Notes: a model not told the origin generated them from the sequence alone. DNA of 64,000 bases from Marinovum sp048263515 (GCF_048263515.1 NZ_JBLXEC010000019.1:23458-87457), one strand, 5' to 3'; positions 1 through 8,949 are shown, counted from the first letter of the stretch. A program made the numbers and translations.

Positions 1-1
1 T

Positions 2-232
2 GCGCCGACCCGCTCGGAGGCTTCGAACGTGAAGAACCGCCGCTCGCTCTATGTGGTGGCCCCGGTGGCGAAAGGCGAGCCGCTGACGCCGCGAAACGTG
101 CGGTCAATCCGCCCGGGCCTCGGGCTCAAACCGGGCCGGATCGACATGGTCTTGGGGCGGCGCGCGGCCCGTGATCTGGCCTTTGGCGAACCCCTGAGAG
201 AAGACATGGTCGAGGGTGAGCTTGAGCCATGA
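2..232 (+). CDS. Nonulosonic acid synthase (PseI/NeuB family), C-terminal fragment
   Basis: The reading frame is open from the first complete codon of the window, so the gene is cut by the window edge and only about 76 C-terminal residues remain. They match the antifreeze-like (SAF) tail of sialate, legionaminate and pseudaminate synthases: RRSLYVV, then NVRSIRPGLGL, then VLGRRAARDL. In this family the SAF domain caps the active site of the TIM barrel, which condenses phosphoenolpyruvate with an amino sugar. The barrel itself lies outside the window. Because pseB, pseC and pseG are present 23-27 kb away, pseudaminate synthase (PseI) is the most likely identity, but the fragment alone does not separate PseI from NeuB. 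It is followed by an ATP-grasp gene on the same strand. Confidence 0.85.
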   Translation, partial: APTRSEASNVKNRRSLYVVAPVAKGEPLTPRNVRSIRPGLGLKPGRIDMVLGRRAARDLAFGEPLREDMVEGELEP

Positions 233-307
233 GCCTTTCGGAGACGCCGGGGCCCGGCCCGGCACAGGGCAGAACGGGCCGCCGTCCGCTGATCGGGGCG
301 ACGACGG

Positions 308-1573
308 ATGTCAGGTAAAAAACCTTCCAGCGGGTCTGCCGCCAGACCCGGGCCGGGTGGTTCGGACGCGACGGTGATGATCCTCGGGGCCGGCACGCTT
401 CAGGCCCCCCTGTTCGACGCCGCCCGCGAGAGGGGGCTTCGGACCATAGCTGTCGATGCCAGGGAGGAGGCTCCGGCCTCCGCCCGCGCCGATTTTTCCT
501 ACCGGTGTGACCTGGCGGATTTCGATGCCTGTCTCCGGATCGCGCAGCACCATAAGGTCGCCGGCGTCATCGGGTTTGCCGTGGAATATCCGCTGCCCAC
601 TCTTGCGCGCCTCTCTGCGCATCTTGACCTTGCCGGACCGTCTCCCGAAGCCGTGCGGCGGGCGACGGACAAGGCAGCCATGCGCCAGGCCTTCGCAGCG
701 GCGGGTGTCGCCAGCCCCCTTTCCCTTCCAGCGCGCACGGTAGAAGAGGCGCGCGCGCGCGTCGCGGAGCTGCGGGACGTGAGCTCGCACGTGATCCTGA
801 AGCCCGCCATTGCCAGCGGCGGGCGCGGGGTGACCCAGCTTCCCGGCACCGCCCCCGCCACAAAGGTTGCCGAAGCGTTCGAGCGCGCGCGCGCACATTC
901 GCGATCGGGGACGGTTCTCGTCGAGGAATACGCCTCAGGCCCCGAGTTCTCGGTGGAGGCCGTCACATGGAATGGCCGCACGGAGATCGTTGCGGTCACG
1001 GACAAGGAGACATCCGGACCGCCGTACTTCGTCGAGACCGGGCACAGCCAACCGTCACAGGCCTCCGCCGATGTCGTGGCTGCGGTTGGTGCGGCCGCTG
1101 TCGCAGCCGTGGCCGCATTGGGCATCGACTGGTGCGGGACACATACCGAAGTCCGGTATTCTCCGGCCGGGCCACGGGTGATCGAAACGGCGGCCCGATT
1201 TGGAGGCGGATTGATCTCTTCGCATCTGACCCCCCTGTCGACCGGCGTCTCCCTCGTGGAGGCGGCTTTGGATCTGGCGCTGGGGCAGCCACCGGACATC
1301 GCGGTCCAGAAACATCGCGGCTCGGCCATCCGCTTTCTGCGACCGGCCGCCGGCTTGGTTCGCAGGCTGCAGGGGCAGGCGCAGGCGCAGGCGCAGGCCG
1401 GTGTCGTCGAGGTGGAGGTCACCGTGCAGGAAGGCGACAGGGTTCGCGAGCTGGTGGACGGCACCGCCAGGGTCGGTCACGTCCTGGCCGAGGGGCCTGA
1501 TGCCGCAGCGGCAATCGCGGCGGCCGAGACGGCACGGGACATGATAACCCTCGAGACCGAGATCATCGAATAG
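308..1573 (+). CDS. ATP-grasp family enzyme
   Basis: This 421-residue protein has an N-terminal pre-ATP-grasp Rossmann-like segment (VMILGAGTLQAPLF, about residues 23-36). A central ATP-grasp core follows, with KPAIASGGRGV as the nucleotide-binding loop, LVEEYASGPEFSVEA, and a late metal-binding ETAARFGGG segment. Enzymes of this fold ligate a carboxylate to an amine or thiol with ATP. The substrate cannot be read from sequence. The neighbours (nonulosonate synthase upstream, amidohydrolase 32 bases downstream) suggest nucleotide-sugar or nonulosonate tailoring. The start is uncertain: no clear ribosome binding site precedes ATG 308, and ATG 377 would remove a low-complexity leader. A short perfect repeat near the 3' end encodes alternating Gln-Ala. 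Confidence 0.8.
   Translation: MSGKKPSSGSAARPGPGGSDATVMILGAGTLQAPLFDAARERGLRTIAVDAREEAPASARADFSYRCDLADFDACLRIAQHHKVAGVIGFAVEYPLPTLARLSAHLDLAGPSPEAVRRATDKAAMRQAFAAAGVASPLSLPARTVEEARARVAELRDVSSHVILKPAIASGGRGVTQLPGTAPATKVAEAFERARAHSRSGTVLVEEYASGPEFSVEAVTWNGRTEIVAVTDKETSGPPYFVETGHSQPSQASADVVAAVGAAAVAAVAALGIDWCGTHTEVRYSPAGPRVIETAARFGGGLISSHLTPLSTGVSLVEAALDLALGQPPDIAVQKHRGSAIRFLRPAAGLVRRLQGQAQAQAQAGVVEVEVTVQEGDRVRELVDGTARVGHVLAEGPDAAAAIAAAETARDMITLETEIIE
1375..1398 (+). repeat. Four tandem copies of GCAGGC inside the ATP-grasp gene
   Basis: Four perfect head-to-tail copies of a 6-base unit encode a Gln-Ala run. The unit is a multiple of three, so a gain or loss by slippage would change length without shifting the frame. 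Confidence 0.9.
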
Positions 1574-1605
1574 GCCCGGACCATTTCCGACCAAGGATCA
1601 GACCC

Positions 1606-2400
1606 ATGGATTTCTTCGATTCCCTCGTTCACCCGACGCCGGACGGCCAATGGCTTCAGACACCGTTCGATGCCCGGTTGGACCGGCTGATCCGGGATAT
1701 GGAGGACGGGGGGGTCGATCGCGCCTGCCTGGTCGGGATCGCCGAGGTGATGCGAAACGAGGACGTCCTGCAGATGGCGCGGGCGCATCCCGGCAGGCTC
1801 GTCCCCATCGCCGGTTTCAACCCCGCCTCCTTCGACACCACCGACGCGGTGAAGGCGGCGGTGGCGGAGATCGCCCGCGCCGGCTTTGCCGGGATCAAGC
1901 TGCACTGTCGGTTCAACCGCTACGATCCCCTGGATGCGCGCGCGCTGGCGGCTGTGGACGCGGCCGGCGCGTGCGGATTGCCGGCCTTCGTCTGCACCCT
2001 CTTTCGACAACCGACCCGCGTCACCCTGCACCCGGCCGACATCGTCGACCGGCTTGCGAAGGCCTGCCCGAAGACCAGGATCGTCCTGTTGCACGGCGGC
2101 GCATCCTCGCTTCTTGACCTGTTCGAACTGGGCAGGATGCACGACCATCTCATCATCGACCTCTCGTTCACGCTGCTGCGTTATGCAAACAGTTCGCTGG
2201 AGGCGGACATGCGGTTCATGTGCCGGAACCTGGACCAGCGCGTGACATTCGGGTCCGATTTCCCCGAATACATGCCGTCGGCGGCGAAGAAGAAGATCCT
2301 TGAACTGACCGAGGACCTGCCCGACGAGAAGCGCCGGGCGATCTTTCACGGCAATCTGGACCGGCTCTTTGCCAGCTGGTTCGAGCGCGCGCCCCGGTGA
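1606..2400 (+). CDS. Amidohydrolase-2 family metal-dependent hydrolase
   Basis: The 264-residue protein starts MDFFDSLVHPTPDG and has the TIM-barrel pattern of amidohydrolase-2 proteins: GFAGIKLHCRF (strand with Lys), IVLLHGGAS (metal-binding His region) and a late VTFGSDFPEY containing the conserved Asp. The usual N-terminal HxH of the family is not obvious (only VHP is seen), so metal binding may be altered. An AAGGA ribosome binding site about 8 bases upstream supports the start. It lies 32 bases after the ATP-grasp gene and is probably in the same operon as the nonulosonate synthase. Hydrolysis or decarboxylation of an amide or lactone-type substrate is possible; the substrate is unknown. 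Confidence 0.75.
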   Translation: MDFFDSLVHPTPDGQWLQTPFDARLDRLIRDMEDGGVDRACLVGIAEVMRNEDVLQMARAHPGRLVPIAGFNPASFDTTDAVKAAVAEIARAGFAGIKLHCRFNRYDPLDARALAAVDAAGACGLPAFVCTLFRQPTRVTLHPADIVDRLAKACPKTRIVLLHGGASSLLDLFELGRMHDHLIIDLSFTLLRYANSSLEADMRFMCRNLDQRVTFGSDFPEYMPSAAKKKILELTEDLPDEKRRAIFHGNLDRLFASWFERAPR

Positions 2401-2705
2401 CCCGGCCGCGCCCCAGGCCGCTCGACAGCGCTCGGTGATCTGCAGGGTGTTGCCGAACCGCGATGTGGCCCCGTCAGCAGCCTGCGGGGCCTTGGCAGGC
2501 AGCCGTCGAGCGCCGATTCCGGCTTGTCGGCTATCGCGCTGGCTTTGTGAGCTGAATCCTCTATGCAACAGATCAAAAAACGGTGTGCCGGGCGATTGCC
2601 TAATGACCTCCTTTCTGTCTTTAACTGAAAGAAAGTGACAGGGTCGTCTCAAAAAATTGTGCGACGCATGGCCCGAGACGTCATCCGAAGGAAGCGAAAG
2701 CCACA
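2401..2705. other. Intergenic region before the export lipoprotein gene
   Basis: No coding pattern is seen. The last 170 bases are richer in A+T and probably carry the promoter of the downstream export gene, but I cannot place -35 and -10 boxes with confidence. The GTTCA palindrome and the ops-like element found elsewhere in the window are absent here. Confidence 0.5.
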
Positions 2706-3863
2706 ATGACCATGCTGTCTAATCGAATGACAAGATTCCTGACACTTGCCCTCCTTGTGACCGCGGTCGGCGCCTGCGGCCTGCCGCGCCCGGGTCCCCT
2801 CAAGGAGGAAGTTCTCAACGTCAAGCTTGATGAAGCCAGCAATACAGAAATTGTCGTGGTCAACAAATACGTTACCCGTGCGGTGGCACTTCCGCCCGAG
2901 AAGGGCTTTCCCGCCGCGCTGGTCAACGCCGGGCCTTCGGCCCCAGACCTGATCCGTCCCGGAGACACGCTGTCCTTCACCATCTACGAGAATATCGACG
3001 ACGGTGTCCTGAGCCGGGGCGGCGCCGGATCCTCGAGCCTGCAATCGATCCAGGTGGACGACTCCGGTTTCATCTTCATTCCCTATGCCGGGCGCATCCG
3101 CGCGGCAGGCAATACCCCCGAGGCGCTGCGCCGGGTCATCACCAACAAGCTGGGGGCCCAGACCCCCGAGCCGCAGGTGCTGGTCCAGCGGGCCACGGGC
3201 GATGCCGCGACGGTCTCGATCCTCGGCGACGGCATCGCTACCCAGGGGGTCTATCCGATCCGACGCTCCAGCCGCAGTTTGATGGAAATGCTGGCCACCG
3301 CCGGCGGCGTCACGGCTCCGTTCGAAGTGGCGCGCATCACCGTGCTTCGGCGCCACACCAAAGGCGAGATCTGGTTCCAGGACATCTATGACCACCCGGA
3401 ATACGACATTTCGCTGCACGCCGGCGACCGGGTGCTGGTGCAACGCGATCCTCGCATCTTCACGGTCCTCGGCGCGACCGGGGCGCAGGCAAACGTTCCC
3501 TTTGGAATGCGCCGTCTCTCCGCGCTCGAAGCGCTGGCCCAGGTCGGCGGGCTGAACGGATCGCTCGCCGATCCCTCCGGTCTCTTCGTGGTCCGCAACC
3601 AGGAGGCTGACGTCGCCCGCAAGGTGCTCGGACGCCATGTGACCGGCGAGACAACCATCATCTACGTCCTCGACCTGACCAAGCCGGACGGTATTCCTCT
3701 CGCCCGGGATTTCGAGATTCGCGATGGCGACACGATCTATGTGACCGAAGCTCCCTACGTGCAGTGGGGCAAGGCCCTCAGCGCGCTGGTCGGGACGATC
3801 GGTGCGGCGCAGACCACGGTCGGGGCGACCCAGACACTGGGCGCCGCGGCTGCCACGAACTGA
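2706..3863 (+). CDS. Wza-like polysaccharide export outer-membrane lipoprotein
   Basis: This 385-residue protein has a lipoprotein signal peptide ending in the lipobox VGAC, with Cys24 as the predicted lipidated residue. Residues of about 75-180 form the Poly_export domain (RPGDTLSFTIYEN, then VDDSGFIFIPYAGRIRAAG). Two SLBB-type segments follow (VSILGDGIATQGVYPI and FTVLGATGAQANVPF), each in the usual context of a leading glycine-rich turn. Members form an octameric outer-membrane channel for capsule or exopolysaccharide. The length fits the family. It is the only obvious export-channel component in the window; no Wzc-type kinase accompanies it. Confidence 0.92.
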   Translation: MTMLSNRMTRFLTLALLVTAVGACGLPRPGPLKEEVLNVKLDEASNTEIVVVNKYVTRAVALPPEKGFPAALVNAGPSAPDLIRPGDTLSFTIYENIDDGVLSRGGAGSSSLQSIQVDDSGFIFIPYAGRIRAAGNTPEALRRVITNKLGAQTPEPQVLVQRATGDAATVSILGDGIATQGVYPIRRSSRSLMEMLATAGGVTAPFEVARITVLRRHTKGEIWFQDIYDHPEYDISLHAGDRVLVQRDPRIFTVLGATGAQANVPFGMRRLSALEALAQVGGLNGSLADPSGLFVVRNQEADVARKVLGRHVTGETTIIYVLDLTKPDGIPLARDFEIRDGDTIYVTEAPYVQWGKALSALVGTIGAAQTTVGATQTLGAAAATN

Positions 3864-4083
3864 TTGGCGCCGATGGTTTGCGCTGGCTGTAACGCAGAGC
3901 CGGATGCCCTGCTGTCGCCCTCGAGTTCGAACGGCTGCAGAAATTGAGGCACGAAAGCGGCCAAGAAACGCGGGGCAATCGAACCGCTGTAGAAGTCACG
4001 CCGCGATAACGGAAAAAGGGGCGTCCGGAGGTTCGAAAACAGGTCTTCGAGACGCTGAACTTCTTTGCCAGGAGGGCTGACCG

Positions 4084-4185
4084 GTGTTCACGCCGGAGGG
4101 AGAGTTGATCTCCCATGACAGCTCGCATCTGACGCCGGTAGGCGCGCAGTATGTCGGTGGTGTCCTGTTCGGATCACGGCTCTGA
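4084..4185 (+). pseudogene. Remnant: C-terminal tail of an SGNH-type acyltransferase or hydrolase
   Basis: The frame from 4084 reads VFTPEGELISHDSSHLTPVG and continues AQYVGGVLFGSRL to a TGA at 4183-4185. The DSSHLTPVGA string matches the catalytic Asp-x-x-His block of SGNH hydrolases and of the SGNH domain attached to sugar O-acyltransferases, where it lies near the C-terminus. A stop codon sits directly upstream in frame (4078-4080), and no N-terminal part of such an enzyme is readable in 3864-4083. I read this as the decayed end of an O-acetyltransferase gene. The surrounding 3864-4265 holds no other recognisable gene. Confidence 0.55.
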
Positions 4186-4265
4186 GCTCCAGAGGCGCAG
4201 CTTGCGGCAGGTTCGCCGGCAGCCTCCGCAAACAGGGCGAGTGGCCCTCCCCTGTGAGGGCGCCC

Positions 4266-5927
4266 TCAGGAACCCGGGATGAACCGCGGTAACCGTGGAA
4301 GCAGCTCTTTCAGCAGGGCGTTCATCTCGGCCTCGGCCTCGGCCACCGGCTGCTCCTTCCGGAGCGGGCTGATCAGCCGGAGGATCGCCCCATCCGTGCG
4401 CCCCGCCACCAGCCCTCTGGTCAGGACGCTCACTTTCGCGGCCGTGTTTCTGGGCATGATCCGCCCCATATGGGTGAACCAGTAGTACACGAGCATCCTG
4501 TCTTCTCCGTGCTGGATGACCACCCGATTCACGTTGAACGCTGTATCGAGACCCAGATCGCCGGAGATGTCGGTGCGTTTCACCTCGGCGATCTCCCAGC
4601 CCGCGCCCGGCAGGCAGATCTCCGGGGTATGCTGCACGCCGTCCGCCGAGAGGTCCTTGTACCAAGCAGTGAAGAAATCGAGAGACGGTGCCGCAGCGGA
4701 TCGGCTGAACTGGACCGCGAGATAATCATCGGCGGCCAGGCTTCTTTCCACCTCCGGTGAGAACCGTTGCTCCTCTCCGAGCTGGCGCCATTCGCCAAGC
4801 TGGCTGGGAAACAGAGCGAAACTGAACCGCTCAGGGGTGACCGGCGTGCGCTCGGGAAGCAACGGCCAAGCGCCTGCGGCAGCGATCATCAGGAGGGCAG
4901 CTGTGATCAGCGCAGCGGAGGGACGTACGAGCTTCAGCCGGGCAAACTGGGGCAGGACGTTTTCGGTATCGAGATCGAGTGCCTGGGTCAGGCTCATCTT
5001 GCGCGGGTTCAGTTTCAACAAGACCCAGGCGATGAGAAATAGCAGCAGCACGCTGGCCATAAAAATGACCCAGCCCTCGAAGAAATGGGTGAACCCCTCC
5101 AGCCATTCGGCGCCGAAATGCTGCATCAGGACCCCTGCCATGGCGATCCGGACCGAGTTCATGAAGACCGCGATCGGCGCCGCCGCCAGCAGAAGCAGGA
5201 CCTTGTGCCATGTCGGGCCCTGGTAGAGGAAGGCGAAGATGTAGGAGAAGCTGAGGATCGGGAACAGGTAGCGCAGTCCGGAACAGGCCTCGGCGACATG
5301 CAGCTTCAGCACCCCGAGGTCGATGATATTGCCGTCGAGGAAGACAGGCACCCCGGCAAGCCGCAGAAACCAGACCCCGAGCTCGGAGGAAATGAGTTGC
5401 AGGACGGTGGAGACCTCGTAGTAGACCATTCCTGGCAGGGGCAGCATGAACACGAGGTGAAGCACCGGGGGCCAGAAATGTCTGCCGGTCCGCCAGCCGA
5501 AGCTGATCAGGAGCATCCCCCCGACCCAGATAATCATGGCATAGGCCACGAAACTGTCGGCATGCAGCAGGACGCCGGTCCCGGCGATCACCACCGAGGC
5601 CAGCACCACCACGAGGCCCGGCCAGCGATCGCGCTTTGGGCCGGGCTGGGGCGGATACTGCTTCAGCTCGCGCAGGAACATCAGCCCCGAGAGCACCGGG
5701 ATTAGCGGACCATGACTGTATTCGGGCCGGCTCCAGGCATCGAGCAGGACATCGAAGCCGTCGCGAAAGAGCACCCCGGCCGCCAGCGTGATCACCGCTA
5801 GCCAGAAAAGCCCCCAGTTGAGCCGTCTGCCCGCAGGCCGGGTAAGATGTTCCTGGTCGGATATCATGGTCATTGCGCTGAATTCTTCTTGTTCAAATAA
5901 AGGCGACGGCAACTGTGCCTCCATCAT
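4266..5927 (-). CDS. xrtD: XrtD-type exosortase fused to an EpsI domain
   Basis: The N-terminal part (to about residue 320) is a multi-pass membrane exosortase. It shows the three expected catalytic positions: Cys in EACSGLRYL (about residue 215), Arg in MNSVRIAMAG and His in GFTHFFEGW. The C-terminal part, from about residue 365, is an EpsI-like periplasmic domain (SQLGEWRQL, then WYKDLSADGVQHTPEICLPG and YYWFTHMG). The exosortase-EpsI fusion of about 550 residues is typical of the VPLPA-CTERM enzyme of Rhodobacterales. Exosortases process proteins with a C-terminal sorting tail in EPS-producing bacteria, and a candidate substrate is encoded at 40273-40857. The start may be internal (Met19, position 5873). 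Confidence 0.9.
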   Translation of the reverse strand: MMEAQLPSPLFEQEEFSAMTMISDQEHLTRPAGRRLNWGLFWLAVITLAAGVLFRDGFDVLLDAWSRPEYSHGPLIPVLSGLMFLRELKQYPPQPGPKRDRWPGLVVVLASVVIAGTGVLLHADSFVAYAMIIWVGGMLLISFGWRTGRHFWPPVLHLVFMLPLPGMVYYEVSTVLQLISSELGVWFLRLAGVPVFLDGNIIDLGVLKLHVAEACSGLRYLFPILSFSYIFAFLYQGPTWHKVLLLLAAAPIAVFMNSVRIAMAGVLMQHFGAEWLEGFTHFFEGWVIFMASVLLLFLIAWVLLKLNPRKMSLTQALDLDTENVLPQFARLKLVRPSAALITAALLMIAAAGAWPLLPERTPVTPERFSFALFPSQLGEWRQLGEEQRFSPEVERSLAADDYLAVQFSRSAAAPSLDFFTAWYKDLSADGVQHTPEICLPGAGWEIAEVKRTDISGDLGLDTAFNVNRVVIQHGEDRMLVYYWFTHMGRIMPRNTAAKVSVLTRGLVAGRTDGAILRLISPLRKEQPVAEAEAEMNALLKELLPRLPRFIPGS

Positions 5928-6222
5928 GGCACTATGTACCGCGTCCCGTAAACGGAACTCTTCTGTTTCACGGAAGTGTCAGGAGGGCCGAGGGAGACCG
6001 GCTCCTGTGTCCTGCCTCCCCGGCCTGCCTCCGCCTGGCTGCGTCGCATGGACCTTGCCTCAAGACCGAAGCCCAGAGAGCGACGCGTTATTTCGCGGCG
6101 CGTCGGGTCCCAAGGCGAGGCTCAGGATGCATTGATTGACGTGACCGCGTGGTCCACCGCTCGGTTTCGAACCGTGACCCCCGTCACTGCACGGATATCG
6201 ATGGCGCCTGACCCTAGCCAGA

Positions 6223-7008
6223 TCACCAAGCAGTCCACCCTCCATCAACTGGAAGATTTACTCCGGTTACGTAGGAGGACGCGTCTGACGCAAGGAACGC
6301 GACGGGTCCGACCAACTCGCTCGGGCAGCCTATTCGCCCCATGGGAACCTTGGAAACAATTCTCTCCACCATCTCACTCGCCTCTGCCTGAGTCTTGGCT
6401 GAGGGAAACGGCCCCGGAGAAATCGAATTTACTCGGATACTATCTTTTGCAAACTCGCATGCAGCATACCTGGTGAATTGAATCAAAGCCGCCTTGGCTG
6501 CCCCATAAAACGGAGGGTTTGTGTTGCCGGGAGTGTCGTAGATCCTGTGATCCGGCGAAACCATGCCGTACATGGAAGCCACATTTATAACCGAAGCATA
6601 TCCGTGCGTTTTCACAGAAACTCTGAACTTTGGAACAAGCTGTCTGAGCAGATTGGCGCTGGCCACAACCGATGACGTATAGCTTGCCAGGTAGTCTTCG
6701 CTACGTGCGCTTAAAACTGTACCTCCAATCCCTGCGTAAGCGTTATTCACCAATACGTCGACATGATCGATAGACTCGACGAAATCCCTCACGTCGGATT
6801 CGGAAGTGACATCAAAACATGCGACGCTAGCAATACCCCCACGCTCCTCTATGTTCTCAACAATAGAGGTGCACTCTCTCTCCTTCCTGGAATTCACAAT
6901 TACATGCGCCCCGAAGGCACTTAATCCCAAAGCCAGTTCTCTTCCGATAAAACCTGTGGCGCCAGTAATGAGGATAGACTTGTTGGTCAAACCATACACT
7001 TCGGGCAA
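6223..7008 (-). CDS. Short-chain dehydrogenase/reductase (SDR)
   Basis: A 261-residue classical SDR. It has the cofactor-binding motif TGATGFIG near the N-terminus, NNAYAG (NNAG-like), a Ser in INVASMYG, and a catalytic Tyr-x-x-x-Lys read as YGAAK. It ends in the usual LPVDGGWTAW. It probably reduces or oxidises a sugar or nonulosonate intermediate with NAD(P). Codon use is visibly less GC-rich than in flanking genes, a trait it shares with the next upstream gene (7318-8949), so the two may have arrived together. The substrate is not inferable. Confidence 0.88.
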   Translation of the reverse strand: MPEVYGLTNKSILITGATGFIGRELALGLSAFGAHVIVNSRKERECTSIVENIEERGGIASVACFDVTSESDVRDFVESIDHVDVLVNNAYAGIGGTVLSARSEDYLASYTSSVVASANLLRQLVPKFRVSVKTHGYASVINVASMYGMVSPDHRIYDTPGNTNPPFYGAAKAALIQFTRYAACEFAKDSIRVNSISPGPFPSAKTQAEASEMVERIVSKVPMGRIGCPSELVGPVAFLASDASSYVTGVNLPVDGGWTAW

Positions 7009-7317
7009 TCTCCATTTTTCTTTAATCTACACGCGTACCACATGAGGCGGGCTTGGTGTCAACCTCGCTCTGGTGCGGTCTTGGGTTGGAACCTCCCGTC
7101 TTCAGAATGTCGTTTTTCTGGGTGCTTGGGGCCGGAAAGTCATTTGTCTTGTCCGGTTGCCGTCTTCTTATCCTGCGAATGCCTTCTCGGCATTCAGGCT
7201 CGCGGACCGCTCAGAAAATTCGAAAGGCCTCTCTGCGACATGAAAGACAACCTCTCCGCACTACCGGGCGATATCGACGCCCCCACAAGCTCACGCGCAA
7301 CCTTTCGAGGTGCCTTG
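7009..7317. other. Intergenic region with a 7-bp stem-loop
   Basis: Between the fused cytidylyltransferase gene and the SDR gene there is no coding pattern. A perfect stem-loop lies at 7177-7195 (arms GAATGCC and GGCATTC, 5-base loop). There is no T-run on either side, so it is not a clear intrinsic terminator. Promoters for the SDR gene could lie at 7009-7060, but I cannot pick boxes. Confidence 0.4.
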
Positions 7318-8949
7318 CTAGCTCCAATTCGATGGGTCAAGACGTGCCTCGTCCAAGACGGGTCTGGTTCGCCTGATGTATTGTAGCGCCTCGCCATCTA
7401 AGAGTGGCATGGCAATCGACTGCAGGCTATCGTAAAGGTGATCCTTGGAGTCAATCCCCACGACAACGGAATCAATCCAACTTTGGGAATTTACATAGCC
7501 AATGCAGAGATCAGACACAGACTTTTTGTTGAGTTCCCTGCAGGTCTCATCGAGCCAGTTGGTAACTTCCTCATAGTTCTCGATACCCGCTTTTGCCCAA
7601 TCGCCCCCGTCTTTTGAGCACAGCAAGCCTTGGAGCAAAGCGCTTCTGGCGTGAATGATCAGTGATCTCTGTTTTTTGACTTGCTCAATGTCCTCGACCA
7701 ATCCATCCCATCGATAATCCAGAATATTGAAAGGCATCTGTATTATCGAGACAAAGTCGCACTGAAGGGAATACTTCAACTCCTTGGGGGATTGAACTGA
7801 AACGCCAATATGGTCAATTACTCCCTCATCCTTAAGCCCTATCAGTTCGTCGACAATCGCAGCATCAGAAAGATGCACCGCGCGATGCAACATCAAGGTG
7901 TCGATACTGGAACATCTCAGATTGACACAGGAGTTCAGTACAGAATTCCGTACAGCAAGCCTCTTGTAACCTTCTTGACAACTTTCAGAGCATCCAGGTT
8001 CCTGAAGAGCCAGTTTGGTTATGATTTTTACGCGACTCGCCCACCCCCCTTGCAAGGCTCTCCCAATAACCCTTTCACTTTCTCCATATGCAGCAGCTGT
8101 ATCCAAATATACAACACCGTCAGTTATTGATCGCCTAATGATATCTGTCGCTTCATTCGTATCCACCCGCCCTCTTCGATTGGTGATTCCGTATTTCGAC
8201 CCAAATTGCGCAGTCCCGAGGGTCATCGGTTTCTCAGCGGGATCGCAATTCGGTCTGTATTTCATTTTCTCAAAGTTTTTAATTATCGACTGCGCGGGTG
8301 CGTTTACGACGTCGGAAATGCCGGAAAAGAGGCTGTGAACCGACGTGTAATCATCAAAGGTGTCAATAGTAACCCTGAGATTTCTATGCCCCCTCACATT
8401 CTGCGAAATGAACTTTTCGCTTTTACTGTTTCTATAGATGTAAGGGGTCACATGCTCCCTGTCAAAATCGTCCGCCGCGCCTGCATAAGCCTGCCTGATA
8501 GACTTCACGGTGGTTAATTCTGCTGAAACACCATAAGGCATATTTGAAATTTCTGGCACACAGGATAAAATCTCTGCGTCAGATCTTAAAAAAGCGCGCT
8601 CCATCTCATCGAGAAGCGCGCCATCCGGCAATACATTATCCGCGGTCAGTCTGAATACCAAAGTGTCATCGTTCTGACCCGAAAGGAACGCGTGAAAGCG
8701 CTCAAGAACATTGTTCAAGCTCCCTCGATAGAAGGCAAGACCATGTTCCCTGAATGTATCGCACAGCGCATCGTCGCTGTCGTCAATGGAAGTAAGTAAA
8801 GATACATCTTTTCCTGTATTCGCGGCCCGCAACGCTGCCAACACAGCGAGTGGATAACCGTGGATGGGCAACAGTGCTTTCCCAGGGAGCCTGCTGGACC
8901 CTAGCCTGGATTGAATAAGCACCAGGCTTGGTCTTTCGTTTTGACGCAT
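7318..8949 (-). CDS. Bifunctional SpsF-like cytidylyltransferase / aldo-keto reductase
   Basis: Two complete domains are fused. Residues of about 1-225 resemble SpsF/acylneuraminate cytidylyltransferases: IQSRLGSSRLPGKAL at the nucleotide-binding N-terminus, RGSLNNVLERF, and RLTADNVLPDG. Residues from about 240 to the end are an aldo-keto reductase: MTLGTAQFGSKYG, YLDTAAAYGESE (catalytic Asp and Tyr), ITKLAL (Lys) and LMLHRA (His), so the tetrad looks intact. This implies a protein that activates a sugar acid as a CMP-sugar and reduces a carbonyl on the same pathway. ATG 8949 is chosen because it directly precedes the conserved core; an upstream in-frame ATG at 9081 would add a poorly conserved leader. 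Base composition is lower in GC than the neighbours. Confidence 0.85.
   Translation of the reverse strand: MRQNERPSLVLIQSRLGSSRLPGKALLPIHGYPLAVLAALRAANTGKDVSLLTSIDDSDDALCDTFREHGLAFYRGSLNNVLERFHAFLSGQNDDTLVFRLTADNVLPDGALLDEMERAFLRSDAEILSCVPEISNMPYGVSAELTTVKSIRQAYAGAADDFDREHVTPYIYRNSKSEKFISQNVRGHRNLRVTIDTFDDYTSVHSLFSGISDVVNAPAQSIIKNFEKMKYRPNCDPAEKPMTLGTAQFGSKYGITNRRGRVDTNEATDIIRRSITDGVVYLDTAAAYGESERVIGRALQGGWASRVKIITKLALQEPGCSESCQEGYKRLAVRNSVLNSCVNLRCSSIDTLMLHRAVHLSDAAIVDELIGLKDEGVIDHIGVSVQSPKELKYSLQCDFVSIIQMPFNILDYRWDGLVEDIEQVKKQRSLIIHARSALLQGLLCSKDGGDWAKAGIENYEEVTNWLDETCRELNKKSVSDLCIGYVNSQSWIDSVVVGIDSKDHLYDSLQSIAMPLLDGEALQYIRRTRPVLDEARLDPSNWS

Noticed and set aside
229..318. A 29-codon frame overlapping the nonulosonate synthase end
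   Set aside because: Too short, no recognisable protein and no ribosome binding site; the ATP-grasp gene begins inside it.
6140..6200. tRNA-like T-loop text (GGTTTCGAACC)
   Set aside because: No acceptor stem or anticodon arm can be folded around it.
7177..7195. Intrinsic terminator of the fused cytidylyltransferase gene
   Set aside because: A perfect stem-loop exists but no T-run follows it on the minus strand.
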